64,000 bases of DNA from Paenibacillus sp. FSL H8-0548. GTDB lineage: Bacteria; Bacillota; Bacilli; Paenibacillales; Paenibacillaceae. Under the pieces are notes generated by a model. That model saw only the letters and a program-made list of their open reading frames with translations. It searched no databases and had not been told where the DNA came from. Made by a program: the position numbers and the translations under genes. Numbering within the stretch: position 1 is the stretch's first letter; every line of letters starts with the position of its first letter. The stretch spans positions 6,463,501 through 6,527,500 of the forward strand of contig NZ_CP152049.1 of NCBI RefSeq assembly GCF_038630985.1. Direction: 5' to 3'. Shown in pieces: positions 35,423 to 45,368 of the stretch.

Positions 35423-38400
35423 TTAATTAATAAATTGCGTAAATTGTAAAAGCCTTTTGATCATGACAGCTGCTTCAGCTCGGCTTGCATCGGCGACAGG
35501 ATCAATCGTAGTTCCTGATTTCCCTTGCATGATTTGAGCGGTGAGCAGCTCAGCTATCGAATTTCTTGCCCAAGAACCGATAGAACCGTTATCCGTGTAT
35601 TTCTCAAGCTGTTTTTCATCGACTTGGACGGATTTGTTCATATAGCTCAGAGCTCTGGACAGCATGACAGCCATTTGCTCACGGGTGATTCGCTCATTTG
35701 GTTTGAATGAACCGTCCGTAAAGCCTTCAATGATTCCCGCATCAACCGCGGTAGCAATCGCAGCTGCATACCAGTCTCCTGTGGATACGTCACTAAAAGC
35801 GGCGTCCGTACTTAGAGGACTAAGTCCGAGAGAACGAACGAGTATGGCTGTGAACTCCGCGCGAGTGATCGGTTTGTCCGGCGAAAAGCTGTTCAGCGAA
35901 ACCCCGTTAATAATCCGCTTAGAGGCCAGCAGCTCAATTTCCGATTTTGCCCAATGGCCAGAAAGATCAGAGAAAGTCTTACTGCCTGAAGCTACCGTAT
36001 AAATACTATTTCCATTCCGTTTGATTACAGCTTCTGTATTTTCGCCATTGCCTAGGAATATGGACGGAACAAAATGAAAGGTTGCTGTATCCGGGTTGAA
36101 TAGAAGTGCCGTCGTTTTCGCTGGATCTATTGCTCCTGGCAGAATAACCGTTCTTTCGAGATAGGTGCTGCCGAAGCTGCTCATCTCGATCGACTGTCCG
36201 TTCGCTTGAGCAAAAATATTGTAATCCAGTGCAGGGGTAAGCAGCGTCAAACCTTCTTTGCTTGCCTGTTCAGACAATAGATCTGCCCTGCTGCCTGCAA
36301 CTCTGCTAATAACGATACTTATGGTCATCTCTTCAGGACTCACGCCTAGCTTTTCCGCTAAAGCAGCTAATCCAAAAGCTTTGACAGGAACCTTATAGCT
36401 TCCGAAATCCGTCTGTATAAGCACTGACGCTTCTGGCAGCTTATTCGCCACATCTGCAAATGCAGAGGATGGAATATTGACCTTCACATTCCCACCGTCG
36501 TTTTTCAGTTCGATAATAACCGATTTCGCGTTTGCGGTAGTTGAGCCTTTAAGAAGGGCAAGGAAGGCATCCTGAAGCTTCTTCCAATCAATGTTTGCCG
36601 CCACTTCAATGATGCCATTCTCATTCGTAGTTGGAACAAGTATGACCGCGTCTTGTCCCAGCTTGATGCCGTTGTCCGTTATCTCTGGTGCTGGCGTTGC
36701 CGTCGGTGTTGATGTGCCGCCACTGCCACCAGAAGGCGGGTTCGAATCAGACGCAACCGTTACATGAAATTGTTGTTCTAGATTGCCGTCAGAAGACTTC
36801 GCCGTAATGACAGTTTGGCCAACACCAACTGCTGTGACCAAGCCTGCGGCAGATACATAGGCAACTTTAAGGTCTGCCGAAGACCAAACGATCCTTTTAT
36901 TGCTGGCTTCTACCGGCGCTATCGTGGCATTAATCTGCTTACTTGCGCCTGGAGCCAATTGAACCTGGCCCGATGAATCCGCCGTTAATCCCGTAACCCT
37001 TACTGGGCCGTCGGAATCACTATTCGATACGTCTACGCTGCCTAGATTCAGCCACCCGCTCCCATTCTGCTCCGTATTTGCGAAGTGGAACTTCTTGGCG
37101 TCTGCATTCAATTGCTCTAGCGGATTTACGTAGCGCATCAAAATTTGATAGCTTCCATTGCTTAATTCCGGATTGTTAGTCGATTCAAACAGCTTATTGT
37201 TATCAAATCCATTCATATTAGGAAGAATGCCTTCCAGACCCCAATCCGGATTCCATATTTCAATGATGCCATTACTTGATTGGGCAGCAAGCTCGACCTT
37301 CCAGTTGTAATAGAACGGCGCTACCCCTCTGTTCTCAAGCTCTACTCCCACCTTCAGGTTTCCATCTGGTGCATCCAGATAGGCAGTAGGCACATAGTAT
37401 TCATAGCCCATTCTGCGCGAGCCTTCCGTAGCTCTCGCCAAAGGCTCTGAATCTAGCGGAGTTTGAAATATACCTTGAGCAATCAACCAGGATGCATGGG
37501 TCAAGCCCAGACTTGTGTAATAATCCTCTCCCTGTGCCCCCTCGATCGGCGTCGATGGTTCATTGTATTTTGGCGGATCATTGTTCCACATCTTCACTTG
37601 AATTTCCGGTCTCATCTCTCCGCCCATGCTGTTCGTCTTCCAGAATTCAGTTACTCCTGCGTCATTGACTCTACCCCAGAAATGCCAGCCTTGTCCGCCC
37701 AAGCTTGGCGGGAGTGTCTGGAATGCAAATGAATCATCATGATAGCCGACATCGAAATTTTTGGTTTGAAGCGTGTTGTTCTCCACTGGATATCTTAATA
37801 CGAGCTGTGTTTCATTGAAGGCGTTGTCTACAGCGGTAAGAACCCGCTTCATGTTCGCGTCTGTTGGCATCAGGTTAGGAGATTGCAGATTCCCGTCATA
37901 GGGATACGTATGCCATTCGCCCCAGAAGCCGATTAACCCGATCATGATGGACCCGATTCGAGGATCGCCATCATAACGAGTTCCAAGCGCACCAATGAAA
38001 TTGTCCAAAGCGCCTAATAAACGCTCATCATTATAATCAGGCGCCAAACTCGTGGCATCCTTGCCGTTGTCGAATTCCTCATAATTGTAAGTCGACAGCC
38101 CTTCATCAATAAGGAATTGCGGTATTCCTGAAGGTTTGTTCGGGTAGTCCAGATACACCCTGAATACGGACTGATTGCCTCTGGATGCCACCTCTGCAAG
38201 CCGTTTGTCCAGTTCTGACCAATTAAAGTCATCCAGATTGTTCATCAGCTTGCTCAGCGGCAAGTAGAAAAATTCTAAGCTGTAGGGCAGCTGGGTAGGG
38301 CGATCTCTCCAATCATCGCCAGCTTTGAAATAGGCTTCCTCAGCTGCATCGTAGAAAGGAAGGAATCCCTTGAGCGGATTATCTACCGGAGCAGGCTGAT

Positions 38401-41400
38401 ACGCCAAGGCATGCGTTCCTTCCGTTGTTGCCCACACTGGCGCGCTCGGATGCTCGGCAGGAGGTGTCGTTGTACCTCCTCCAGATCCGTTTGTTCTGCC
38501 CACTAACGCATAGATTCCAATCTGGTCTATGCTGAGGACATTGTCCGCTTGATTTTTAGGGCCAAAGCCGAATTGAATTTGAAGAACCTTGCTCGCATCG
38601 AAGGTTGCCTCGCAAGCATCGCAGCCTTGCCATGCGGATTGAGCGAACGCACTCCAAGGAATTCTAACCATTCCTTTGTAGCCAGCAGTGATCGAAAGGG
38701 AACCTCCACCGAGCGTAGTTAACTTCCAGCCGTCAGCTGCATGGTAGAAATTCACGACTCCTCCTTCTTTTAATGAGAATTCGCCTTTCGGTGCATCAGT
38801 AACAAGCGATAGGTTCAAATCCATATTTTTGTTGCTTGGCGACATATTGTTGACCCAGAATGTGAGGCCGTCAAATGCCGACCAATCCGAGTCTGCTCCA
38901 GTAAACGCCGCACGTTTAATATTGACCCAATCGGATATGGGTTTTCCCGAAGGAGGAGAAACCGAAAACTTCATCGCCTGACTGCCGTTCGCATAATTTA
39001 CTTTGTCAATCGTACGAAGCGCAGATGGTTCTCCAGATTCCCAGTCTACTCTCCAGACGTTCTGCAAGGCGGCATCGCCCTCATACGATTCGAAATCTTC
39101 CAGTATTTTATCTGCCCGATAGAGCATGATGTCATCAATCGTGATGACATTGTGAATATAACCGGCTGGCGGATATCCCAACTGAAGGCCAGTTACTTCG
39201 CTGGCATCCAACGCTGCAGCACAATCAGCTTGAACGCCGTCGCATTGCCATGCGGATTGAACGAATTGATCCCAAGCCATTCTTACAACGCCTTTGAAGC
39301 CTGCGGGAACATTTAGCGAGCTTCCGTTGAATGCCGCAGCTTGCCAGCTTCCATCAGCAGCGATCGTCAAGGCTGATCCGCCTTCCTTCAGCCCGAACTC
39401 GCCACTCGCTGCAGGAGTTTGAAGCGCAACATTCAAGCTGAAATCTTTATTATCGTTTGTTGTATTGTCCACCCAGAAGCTTAAACCGTCGAATTTGGAC
39501 CAATCACGTTTGTCCGAAGGGATGGAATGGATCGTATTCGACCACTCCGAATCAGTGATCGCAACCGAAAGCTTAAGGCCCTTGCTTCCACTCGCTTGGC
39601 CTAGCGCTCTAGTCACTGAGCCCGGTTTGTCCGACCACGCTTCCGTCCATGCTTGCCCAAGCGCAGCATCGTCGGCATAAGACTCGAAATTTTCAATGAG
39701 TCCCGGCTTTCCTGAACCAGGATTAGTACCAGGGCCAGTACCAGGGTCAGTACCCGGATCAGAATCTGATTCATACTTGTCCGTAAAGTATATTTCATCA
39801 ATATAGATAGTGCCTGTCGTATCCCAAGCCGCTTGTGAAATCGCAATGCTCCAGATGGTTTGCGACAAATTAATGCCTTGATCATGCAAGTCGATGACCA
39901 GATCCTTATAACTCGTTGTTATCGTATCTCCGCTGAATTGACCAAGCGTTTTCGTTACGCCGCCAACGCTGAGGCTGACCTGATTCTCTTCTCCCCCGGC
40001 GGCTCCTTTCACCCGAATGACCAGCTTCCCCGTATCTGCCACATTTCGTCCGATATTGGTTTCGAGCCGCGACATATTCTGATACTGCAGAACTAATGCG
40101 CCATCTTGGACAACGCCAGCGCCATTCCCATTGGCAAAATTACTTGAACCGGTCCATTGATTTAGATCATTTTGAGTGTTTCCAGACCATGCTGGCGTTC
40201 CATCATAATCATCCACTAGCAGGCGCTTAGGCGGCGGTGGCGGTGAAGTCGGAGGCGCCGAACAAGGTGAAGCGCAATCCCCTACCAGCACCGGCCCCAA
40301 ATTGAGCCAGCCTTCTTTATCCTGATCCGCATTCGCAAATCCTACCTTTTTCGCCTTATTGCTAATGGCTTCTAACGGATTAACGACCTTCATAACCAAA
40401 TAATAATAACCGTCATTCAAGCCTAGAGCAGGAATCGACGTATCGAAATAATAGGGTTCGCCGAATGGGACATACTTCGGATCACCAGAGAGGTTCCATT
40501 CTGGATACGTTCTGATTTGCACAGGCATAACCTTCGTCATATCCCATGTCGTATCCCATTGCTTAACCAGCTTCCCTGATGCATTTTTCACTCCCAGCTC
40601 TACCTTCCAAGGATAAGCGAAGGGAGCAACGCCATTATTCTGGATGGTTACTCCGACCTTAAGCGGGTCACCTTGAGCTACGTCATTATAATGCGAGCTC
40701 TTCACATTCAAATCGTAGCCCATCTTTCGCACACCCGCCGCAACGGCAGCATCGTTGGCGTTGTAGTTGCTGATACCGCCTTGGTTGATCATCCACGTCG
40801 CATGAGTGAGTTCAATATCATCCATTGCATCATCAACATTGGCGCCGCCACTGAAGAAGCTGCTCTGAATTTCGGGACGCACTTCTCCGCCAATCGACTG
40901 CGTGATCCATTTATTCTCGGAACCGGCTTCCAGCATTTTGGTCAAAAAAGAATAATAGGCTCCGCCCATACTCTCTGGCTGTGTTACGCTTTGCAGCGGA
41001 TCGCCTTCCTTGTACCCGAAAGAGTCATCATGGTAGCCAAAATTATACTCCGATGCACCAGGCAAGCCGGGATATCGGACCTCGAGCTTGGTTTGGTCAA
41101 ACGCTGTATCATATGCAGTGAAAATTTCTCCGATTGTATCTGCGCTAGGCATGTAGTTCGGCAAACCATCCGCAGCATCCTCATCATAAGGGTAAGTATG
41201 CCACTCCCCCCATAGTCCAACGAGGCCCATATGAATATATCCAATGCGTGGATCACCATCATATTCCGCCCCAAAGGCTTCAATGAAGTTTGTCAAATAA
41301 GTGATCATTAACGGATCATCGTAATCAGGTTCGTCCTGGTTAAAAGTAGCGTTATGACGCATTTCAACGCCGCTTTGGTGAATAAAGTCCGGTATGGCGT

Positions 41401-41827
41401 CCTCCTTGCCCGGATATTCAAGATAGACCCTAAGTGCCGCCTGATTCCCTCTTGCCGCAATGGCATTCAGTGCTGGCTCTATGCCCGTATTGAATGTATA
41501 GGAATCAGGGCCATTCATCACCGCTTTCAGCGGGATATAATACCATTCCAAGCTGTGGGGGAATGAAGTTTCCGTTTCCCACGGATAGAACGGAGCGAAT
41601 CCTTTTAACGGGTTGTCCAGCGGGCTTGGGGCATAGCTCAAATCATGCTTAGCTAAGGTGCTATCCACCGTAGGGCTCGGATATGGATTAGCGGGTACGC
41701 GCGTTGACGCGGGGTCCGCGCTTGCAATGCTTGCAGCATTCCCAAAGAGTGAGCTTAATAACATACTGCCAATAAGCAACACTTTGAATGATGCCTTCCT
41801 AATCTTGTGTACGGATAATGGATTCAT
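35423..41827 (-). CDS. S-layer-anchored protein with two DUF4874/DUF4832 units, CBM-like domains, Big_2 and SLH
   Basis: 2134 residues. Signal peptide 1-38. Unit 1 (about 60-520) and unit 2 (about 1130-1600) are each a DUF4874 plus DUF4832 pair with PLKGF near the start, LWGEWHTYP or FWGEWHTYP (Glu near 207 and 1303) and GGEVRPE or GGEMRPE (Glu near 313 and 1402). Between them lie a beta-sandwich domain at 536-684 (LVIRVKGAAGGEENQ, YIDEIYF) and two related ones at about 710-902 and 905-1108 (ENFESY / EDFESY). Then Big_2 (1609-1690), a module shared with the 12538-17838 protein (1712-1945) and three SLH motifs (1948-2132). Probably a cell-surface polysaccharide-degrading enzyme. GAGGAGG precedes the ATG. 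Follows the ABC permease gene by 180 bases on the same strand and may share its operon. Confidence 0.9.
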   Translation of the reverse strand: MNPLSVHKIRKASFKVLLIGSMLLSSLFGNAASIASADPASTRVPANPYPSPTVDSTLAKHDLSYAPSPLDNPLKGFAPFYPWETETSFPHSLEWYYIPLKAVMNGPDSYTFNTGIEPALNAIAARGNQAALRVYLEYPGKEDAIPDFIHQSGVEMRHNATFNQDEPDYDDPLMITYLTNFIEAFGAEYDGDPRIGYIHMGLVGLWGEWHTYPYDEDAADGLPNYMPSADTIGEIFTAYDTAFDQTKLEVRYPGLPGASEYNFGYHDDSFGYKEGDPLQSVTQPESMGGAYYSFLTKMLEAGSENKWITQSIGGEVRPEIQSSFFSGGANVDDAMDDIELTHATWMINQGGISNYNANDAAVAAGVRKMGYDLNVKSSHYNDVAQGDPLKVGVTIQNNGVAPFAYPWKVELGVKNASGKLVKQWDTTWDMTKVMPVQIRTYPEWNLSGDPKYVPFGEPYYFDTSIPALGLNDGYYYLVMKVVNPLEAISNKAKKVGFANADQDKEGWLNLGPVLVGDCASPCSAPPTSPPPPPKRLLVDDYDGTPAWSGNTQNDLNQWTGSSNFANGNGAGVVQDGALVLQYQNMSRLETNIGRNVADTGKLVIRVKGAAGGEENQVSLSVGGVTKTLGQFSGDTITTSYKDLVIDLHDQGINLSQTIWSIAISQAAWDTTGTIYIDEIYFTDKYESDSDPGTDPGTGPGTNPGSGKPGLIENFESYADDAALGQAWTEAWSDKPGSVTRALGQASGSKGLKLSVAITDSEWSNTIHSIPSDKRDWSKFDGLSFWVDNTTNDNKDFSLNVALQTPAASGEFGLKEGGSALTIAADGSWQAAAFNGSSLNVPAGFKGVVRMAWDQFVQSAWQCDGVQADCAAALDASEVTGLQLGYPPAGYIHNVITIDDIMLYRADKILEDFESYEGDAALQNVWRVDWESGEPSALRTIDKVNYANGSQAMKFSVSPPSGKPISDWVNIKRAAFTGADSDWSAFDGLTFWVNNMSPSNKNMDLNLSLVTDAPKGEFSLKEGGVVNFYHAADGWKLTTLGGGSLSITAGYKGMVRIPWSAFAQSAWQGCDACEATFDASKVLQIQFGFGPKNQADNVLSIDQIGIYALVGRTNGSGGGTTTPPAEHPSAPVWATTEGTHALAYQPAPVDNPLKGFLPFYDAAEEAYFKAGDDWRDRPTQLPYSLEFFYLPLSKLMNNLDDFNWSELDKRLAEVASRGNQSVFRVYLDYPNKPSGIPQFLIDEGLSTYNYEEFDNGKDATSLAPDYNDERLLGALDNFIGALGTRYDGDPRIGSIMIGLIGFWGEWHTYPYDGNLQSPNLMPTDANMKRVLTAVDNAFNETQLVLRYPVENNTLQTKNFDVGYHDDSFAFQTLPPSLGGQGWHFWGRVNDAGVTEFWKTNSMGGEMRPEIQVKMWNNDPPKYNEPSTPIEGAQGEDYYTSLGLTHASWLIAQGIFQTPLDSEPLARATEGSRRMGYEYYVPTAYLDAPDGNLKVGVELENRGVAPFYYNWKVELAAQSSNGIIEIWNPDWGLEGILPNMNGFDNNKLFESTNNPELSNGSYQILMRYVNPLEQLNADAKKFHFANTEQNGSGWLNLGSVDVSNSDSDGPVRVTGLTADSSGQVQLAPGASKQINATIAPVEASNKRIVWSSADLKVAYVSAAGLVTAVGVGQTVITAKSSDGNLEQQFHVTVASDSNPPSGGSGGTSTPTATPAPEITDNGIKLGQDAVILVPTTNENGIIEVAANIDWKKLQDAFLALLKGSTTANAKSVIIELKNDGGNVKVNIPSSAFADVANKLPEASVLIQTDFGSYKVPVKAFGLAALAEKLGVSPEEMTISIVISRVAGSRADLLSEQASKEGLTLLTPALDYNIFAQANGQSIEMSSFGSTYLERTVILPGAIDPAKTTALLFNPDTATFHFVPSIFLGNGENTEAVIKRNGNSIYTVASGSKTFSDLSGHWAKSEIELLASKRIINGVSLNSFSPDKPITRAEFTAILVRSLGLSPLSTDAAFSDVSTGDWYAAAIATAVDAGIIEGFTDGSFKPNERITREQMAVMLSRALSYMNKSVQVDEKQLEKYTDNGSIGSWARNSIAELLTAQIMQGKSGTTIDPVADASRAEAAVMIKRLLQFTQFIN

Positions 41828-41925
41828 TAAAATCCTCCTCGATTACGCTGTTAATTAATTGAGAGCGCTGTCATAATTACTTCTACTTATTTGAATTTGC
41901 CCCTTGCATCATAAGCAGCAGGCCA

Positions 41926-41949
41926 ATCCGGACTCACATAAGTCCGGAT
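41926..41949. other. Intercistronic hairpin between permease and S-layer enzyme genes
   Basis: ATCCGGACT (41926-41934) and AGTCCGGAT (41941-41949), nine perfect pairs with a six-base loop and no T-run. It could stabilise the upstream mRNA or attenuate read-through into the 6.4-kb gene. The rest of the 180-base gap shows no gene. Confidence 0.55.
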
Positions 41950-42007
41950 ACCTGCGGAAATGCATTCGAAACCGATAAGGCTAATGAGAGACACAAGGAT
42001 CAATCGT

Positions 42008-42847
42008 TTATCCTTTATGCGCGCTAAATGCGATGCCTTCAATAAACTGCTTTTGAAATATAAAGAAGAGCACGATCATCGGAACTACCGCCATGAAGGC
42101 GCCTGCCATTAACACGGGATAATCCGTTCCGAACATGGAGACGAGTGTTGCAATACCTGATGACAAGGTCATCTTCTCAGGTGAGCTGTTAATAATGAGC
42201 GGCCACTGCAGTTCATTCCAAGACCACTGCAATTGAATAATGACAATGGCCACTAAAGCCGACTTAACGAGTGGAAGCATAATATGCCAGTAAATTTGAA
42301 ATGGATTGCAGCCATCCAGCACTGCCGCTTCTTCCAATTCCTTTGATATGGACATAAAGAATTGCCTTAAAAGAAAGGTAGCGAAAGGACTAATTAATGA
42401 AGTAATCCAAAGCGCAGTAACCGTATTGACCAATCCAAAGTCACTCATCATCATATATTGCGGCGTATAAAAAACAGGATTAGGCACCATCATGACTGAG
42501 ATAATCAATACAAAAAGAATCGTACTTCCTGGAAACCTTAACCGAGCAAAGGCATATGCCGCCATCGAACTAAATATAACCGGAAATACGGTCTTCATTA
42601 TCGCTGTAAAAACGGTATTCATGTAATAATACGGAAATGCGGATTGCTTGATCGCCTCCATATATCCTCTTAAGCTGGGGGCTTCAGGAAAAAAATGAAT
42701 TGGAATTTGGGTAGCTTCCGTAGTTGTCTTCAGCGAAGTCAGCACCATCCACACAAATGGAACGAGCATAATAACGGCGCTGATTATAAGAATGCTATGA
42801 ACAATCCAGTTGATCTTCCTCGCCGATGAGATTTGCATTTCTGTCAT
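42008..42847 (-). CDS. CUT1 sugar ABC transporter permease (MalG type)
   Basis: 279 residues, six membrane helices, EAA loop KELEEAAVLDGCNPFQIYWH and end motif FIEGIAFSAHKG of MalG-like permeases. Ten bases after its partner. No ATPase gene in the locus, so it probably uses a shared MsmX-type ATPase. Regulated by the LacI protein if transcribed from the promoter before 45128. Confidence 0.93.
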   Translation of the reverse strand: MTEMQISSARKINWIVHSILIISAVIMLVPFVWMVLTSLKTTTEATQIPIHFFPEAPSLRGYMEAIKQSAFPYYYMNTVFTAIMKTVFPVIFSSMAAYAFARLRFPGSTILFVLIISVMMVPNPVFYTPQYMMMSDFGLVNTVTALWITSLISPFATFLLRQFFMSISKELEEAAVLDGCNPFQIYWHIMLPLVKSALVAIVIIQLQWSWNELQWPLIINSSPEKMTLSSGIATLVSMFGTDYPVLMAGAFMAVVPMIVLFFIFQKQFIEGIAFSAHKG

Positions 42848-42856
42848 CCTTCCTCC

Positions 42857-43726
42857 TCAGTCGTAGACGACCCACTTTTTCTGAAAAGCAAATTGAATCC
42901 CTGTCAGCAAAAGGTTAATCAACAATAATACATTGATAATTGCAGCTCCATAATTGGGATTAAAGTAAACGAAGCTATTTTGGTAATAGGCATAGACAAG
43001 TGAGCGAACCGACGGAAGCGCTACATTCGTCTTCCCAATAATTAGAAAGATGGAGTCAAAGATCTGCGTTGCTCCAATCAAAAGAATAATACTCGTGAAA
43101 AAAAGCGTTGGTGTCAGCATGGGAATGGTTATATAGCGAAACTTGTTGAATCTCCTGGCACCATCAATGTCTGCCGCTTCATAGAGCGATTTAGGTATCC
43201 CTTGCAAACCTGCGAGAATCAGCAGCATATTTAAGCCGATTGCCCCCCACACACCAACGATAACCAACACGATCATCGCATAATTAGGATTAGACAACCA
43301 TGCCACGCGCGTTCCCAAGATATGATTGACGAGTCCGAAGTCCTGAGCGAACAAGACGACCCAAACCATCGCTGCCGCTGCAGGCATCGTGACCTGAGGC
43401 AAGAAAAAAATGACACGGTACATGGACAAACCTTTAATCTTGGTATTCAGCAGCACAGCAAAAATGGTAGAGAGGATTAGCGTAATTGGCACAAACAGAA
43501 CAACATAATATAAGGTGTTGCGCAGATTCTGCCAAAACTCTGCGTCACGGAATAATTTCTCATAGTTATCAAATCCAACCCAATGATTGACGAGCCCGAA
43601 ATTCTCCGACTGTTGGAATCCTAGCATAATTGACTGGAGAACCGGCCAACCCCAGAAAACCAATGTGCCTATGAGAGTCGGCGCGATCATGAAGTAGGCC
43701 CAAACATATCTGCTTCTGGAATTCAA
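42857..43726 (-). CDS. CUT1 sugar ABC transporter permease (MalF type)
   Basis: About 289 residues with six membrane helices and EAA loop LYEAADIDGARRFNKFRYI. Ends in the FAFQKKWVVYD-type tail usual for this class. TTG at 43726 is preferred because GGGAG lies 8 bases before it; a GTG at 43735 falls inside the ribosome site. Separated from the binding-protein gene by a strong hairpin at 43748-43778. Confidence 0.92.
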   Translation of the reverse strand: MNSRSRYVWAYFMIAPTLIGTLVFWGWPVLQSIMLGFQQSENFGLVNHWVGFDNYEKLFRDAEFWQNLRNTLYYVVLFVPITLILSTIFAVLLNTKIKGLSMYRVIFFLPQVTMPAAAAMVWVVLFAQDFGLVNHILGTRVAWLSNPNYAMIVLVIVGVWGAIGLNMLLILAGLQGIPKSLYEAADIDGARRFNKFRYITIPMLTPTLFFTSIILLIGATQIFDSIFLIIGKTNVALPSVRSLVYAYYQNSFVYFNPNYGAAIINVLLLINLLLTGIQFAFQKKWVVYD

Positions 43727-43747
43727 TCTGACCACTCCCTATTCATT

Positions 43748-43778
43748 GGAGACGTTCCTGCTCGTCAGGAACGTCTCC
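43748..43778 (-). other. Strong intercistronic hairpin after the binding-protein gene
   Basis: GGAGACGTTCCTG (43748-43760) pairs perfectly with CAGGAACGTCTCC (43766-43778) around a five-base loop. No T-run follows on the minus strand. Such hairpins after binding-protein genes usually protect that part of the message and lower permease expression; that role is inferred. Confidence 0.75.
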
Positions 43779-43805
43779 CGAATCACTTTAATTTGGATAA
43801 TAGGC

Positions 43806-45128
43806 TTATTTTGTTTCAGCTATTGCTTGATTCATCATCTCAGCGACCTTCTTCGCAGCTTCCTCCACCGCGATAGCTCCGCCCCACGCTTGCGACATAA
43901 TTTCAGGCTCTTTCGCGAACCATACAGGGTACGACTCGGAACCACTCGGATACGGAATCGCATCAGCTACTTGCTCCGTGAATACTTGCAGATTCAGATG
44001 TGGTCTTGAAGTCAGCCACGCATCTTGTGTACCGTTGAATGCCGGTATTGCCGCACCCATTTCCGCCGTAATTTCCGCTGCTTTTTGGGATCCAAGGAAG
44101 TTGAGGAATAGCCAAGCTTCTTCCTTATTCTTTCCTTTTGCGGACATAACGTTTCCTAAGCCATTAATGATATTGCCTCTTTTCTCCTTGCCCGTAGGCA
44201 ATTTCGCCCAATCCCATTTCCCATTGATAATTTCGCTGCTATCAATATCGCTGATCCGCCAAGATCCGTCAAAGATCATCGCTAATCTTCCGGACTTGAA
44301 CATCTCCGTCGCTTCCGTATCCGTCATTTGTTGATGAGTCGGAGAAGCGCCGTCGAGAATCATTTGATAACGAGCCTTCAAAGCTTCAATGGACGCCGGA
44401 TCATCGTACCCCGACTTACTCAGATCAGCGGACAGAATACTTCCGCCATTAGCTAGAATATCGTTCCAATATCCAGTTTGAGTGTCAAGCTTCGCCCCAA
44501 AGCCATAGATGCCTTTATCAGGCTGGCTCAGTTGCTTAGCAACCTCTGCAAGCTTGGCATAATCCCAAGTGTCGTCAGGATACGGTATGTTCGCTTGATC
44601 GAACAACTCTTTGTTGTACGCCAATCCGATCGTGTCGAAATCCTTAGGCACGCCGTAGTTTTCGCCGTTCAGCGTATAGATGGAAGCAAGGTCTGCCGCA
44701 TAATTATTCAGATCGATTTCTCCGGCCTGCACCTTGCTTGTGATCGGCTCCAGGAAATTACCTGATGCATATTTGACGAATTGGCCTCCATGCATCCAGA
44801 AAACATCAGGCAATGTGCCGGATGGAGCAGCAGCGGACATTTTTGTCCAATAATCCCCCCATGGGATAACTTCTACCTTGATCTTGATATGCGGATTTTC
44901 TGCCGTAAACTCCTTCGCAATCGCTTCCATTGCCGGCTGCTGAATTTTATCCCAAATGGAATAGGTAAGTGTTACGTTCTTTTTTGGAGCATCAGTCGAT
45001 TTCCCAGCATTGTTGTTCGGACTATTATCCGGTGAGTTGTTTGTGTTGCTGCTGCAAGCAGCAGCGAACAAAGCAATAACGATAAAAACAGTTGCAAGCA
45101 TGAATGAAAATTTGTTTCTTTTTCCCAT
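43806..45128 (-). CDS. Extracellular sugar-binding lipoprotein (CUT1)
   Basis: 440 residues, MalE-family size. Signal peptide with AAAC lipobox (Cys25) followed by an Asn/Ser-rich linker. Family 1 binding-protein features: SGTLPDVFWMHGGQFVKYA, YGVPKDFDTIGLAYNKELFDQA, EAWLFLNFLGSQKAAE. First gene of the CUT1 operon, next to the divergent GH31 gene, with LacI-type half operators at 45164-45184 ahead of it. Confidence 0.93.
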   Translation of the reverse strand: MGKRNKFSFMLATVFIVIALFAAACSSNTNNSPDNSPNNNAGKSTDAPKKNVTLTYSIWDKIQQPAMEAIAKEFTAENPHIKIKVEVIPWGDYWTKMSAAAPSGTLPDVFWMHGGQFVKYASGNFLEPITSKVQAGEIDLNNYAADLASIYTLNGENYGVPKDFDTIGLAYNKELFDQANIPYPDDTWDYAKLAEVAKQLSQPDKGIYGFGAKLDTQTGYWNDILANGGSILSADLSKSGYDDPASIEALKARYQMILDGASPTHQQMTDTEATEMFKSGRLAMIFDGSWRISDIDSSEIINGKWDWAKLPTGKEKRGNIINGLGNVMSAKGKNKEEAWLFLNFLGSQKAAEITAEMGAAIPAFNGTQDAWLTSRPHLNLQVFTEQVADAIPYPSGSESYPVWFAKEPEIMSQAWGGAIAVEEAAKKVAEMMNQAIAETK

Positions 45129-45163
45129 CTTATATCCCCCTAATGATTAGTTTAGGCAAATTA

Positions 45164-45184
45164 TTTGCGTAAACTATTACGCAG
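45164..45184. promoter_or_regulatory. Putative LacI operator pair ahead of the ABC operon
   Basis: TTTGCGTAAA (45164-45173) and TTACGCAG (45177-45184), both related to the TTTGCGCAAA element at 45321-45341 and 51311-51343. Centres are 12 bases apart, similar to the 13 bases in the 51311 copy. Confidence 0.6.
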
Positions 45185-45285
45185 ATTACCTTGCCTCTTT
45201 ACTACTTCATTTTAATCGAATACTACAAACGCTTTATATGCCTCATTTTAAAGATTGCATGCCTAATTATTAAGATAAAAAGGGT

Positions 45286-45314
45286 TTGCATTCGAATAAA
45301 GATTCATCCATAAT
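45286..45314 (+). promoter_or_regulatory. Promoter of the GH31 / Gfo-Idh operon
   Basis: TTGCAT (45286-45291), 17-base spacer, CATAAT (45309-45314). The LacI operator begins seven bases downstream, covering the expected transcription start. Confidence 0.7.
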
Positions 45315-45320
45315 ACTAGT

Positions 45321-45341
45321 AAATAATTGCGCAAATTATTT
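45321..45341. promoter_or_regulatory. Putative LacI operator ahead of the GH31 gene
   Basis: AAATAATTGCGCAAATTATT with a central TTGCGCAA palindrome and A/T-rich symmetric flanks. Same core as the operator before the 48353-51289 gene. Confidence 0.75.
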
Positions 45342-45368
45342 CTTAATAATGAATGGAGAGTGTCTGCT

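Noticed and set aside
45327..45368. GH31 start at TTG 45327
   Set aside because: The codon lies inside the operator palindrome and has no ribosome site; ATG 45369 has GGAGAG at 8 bases.
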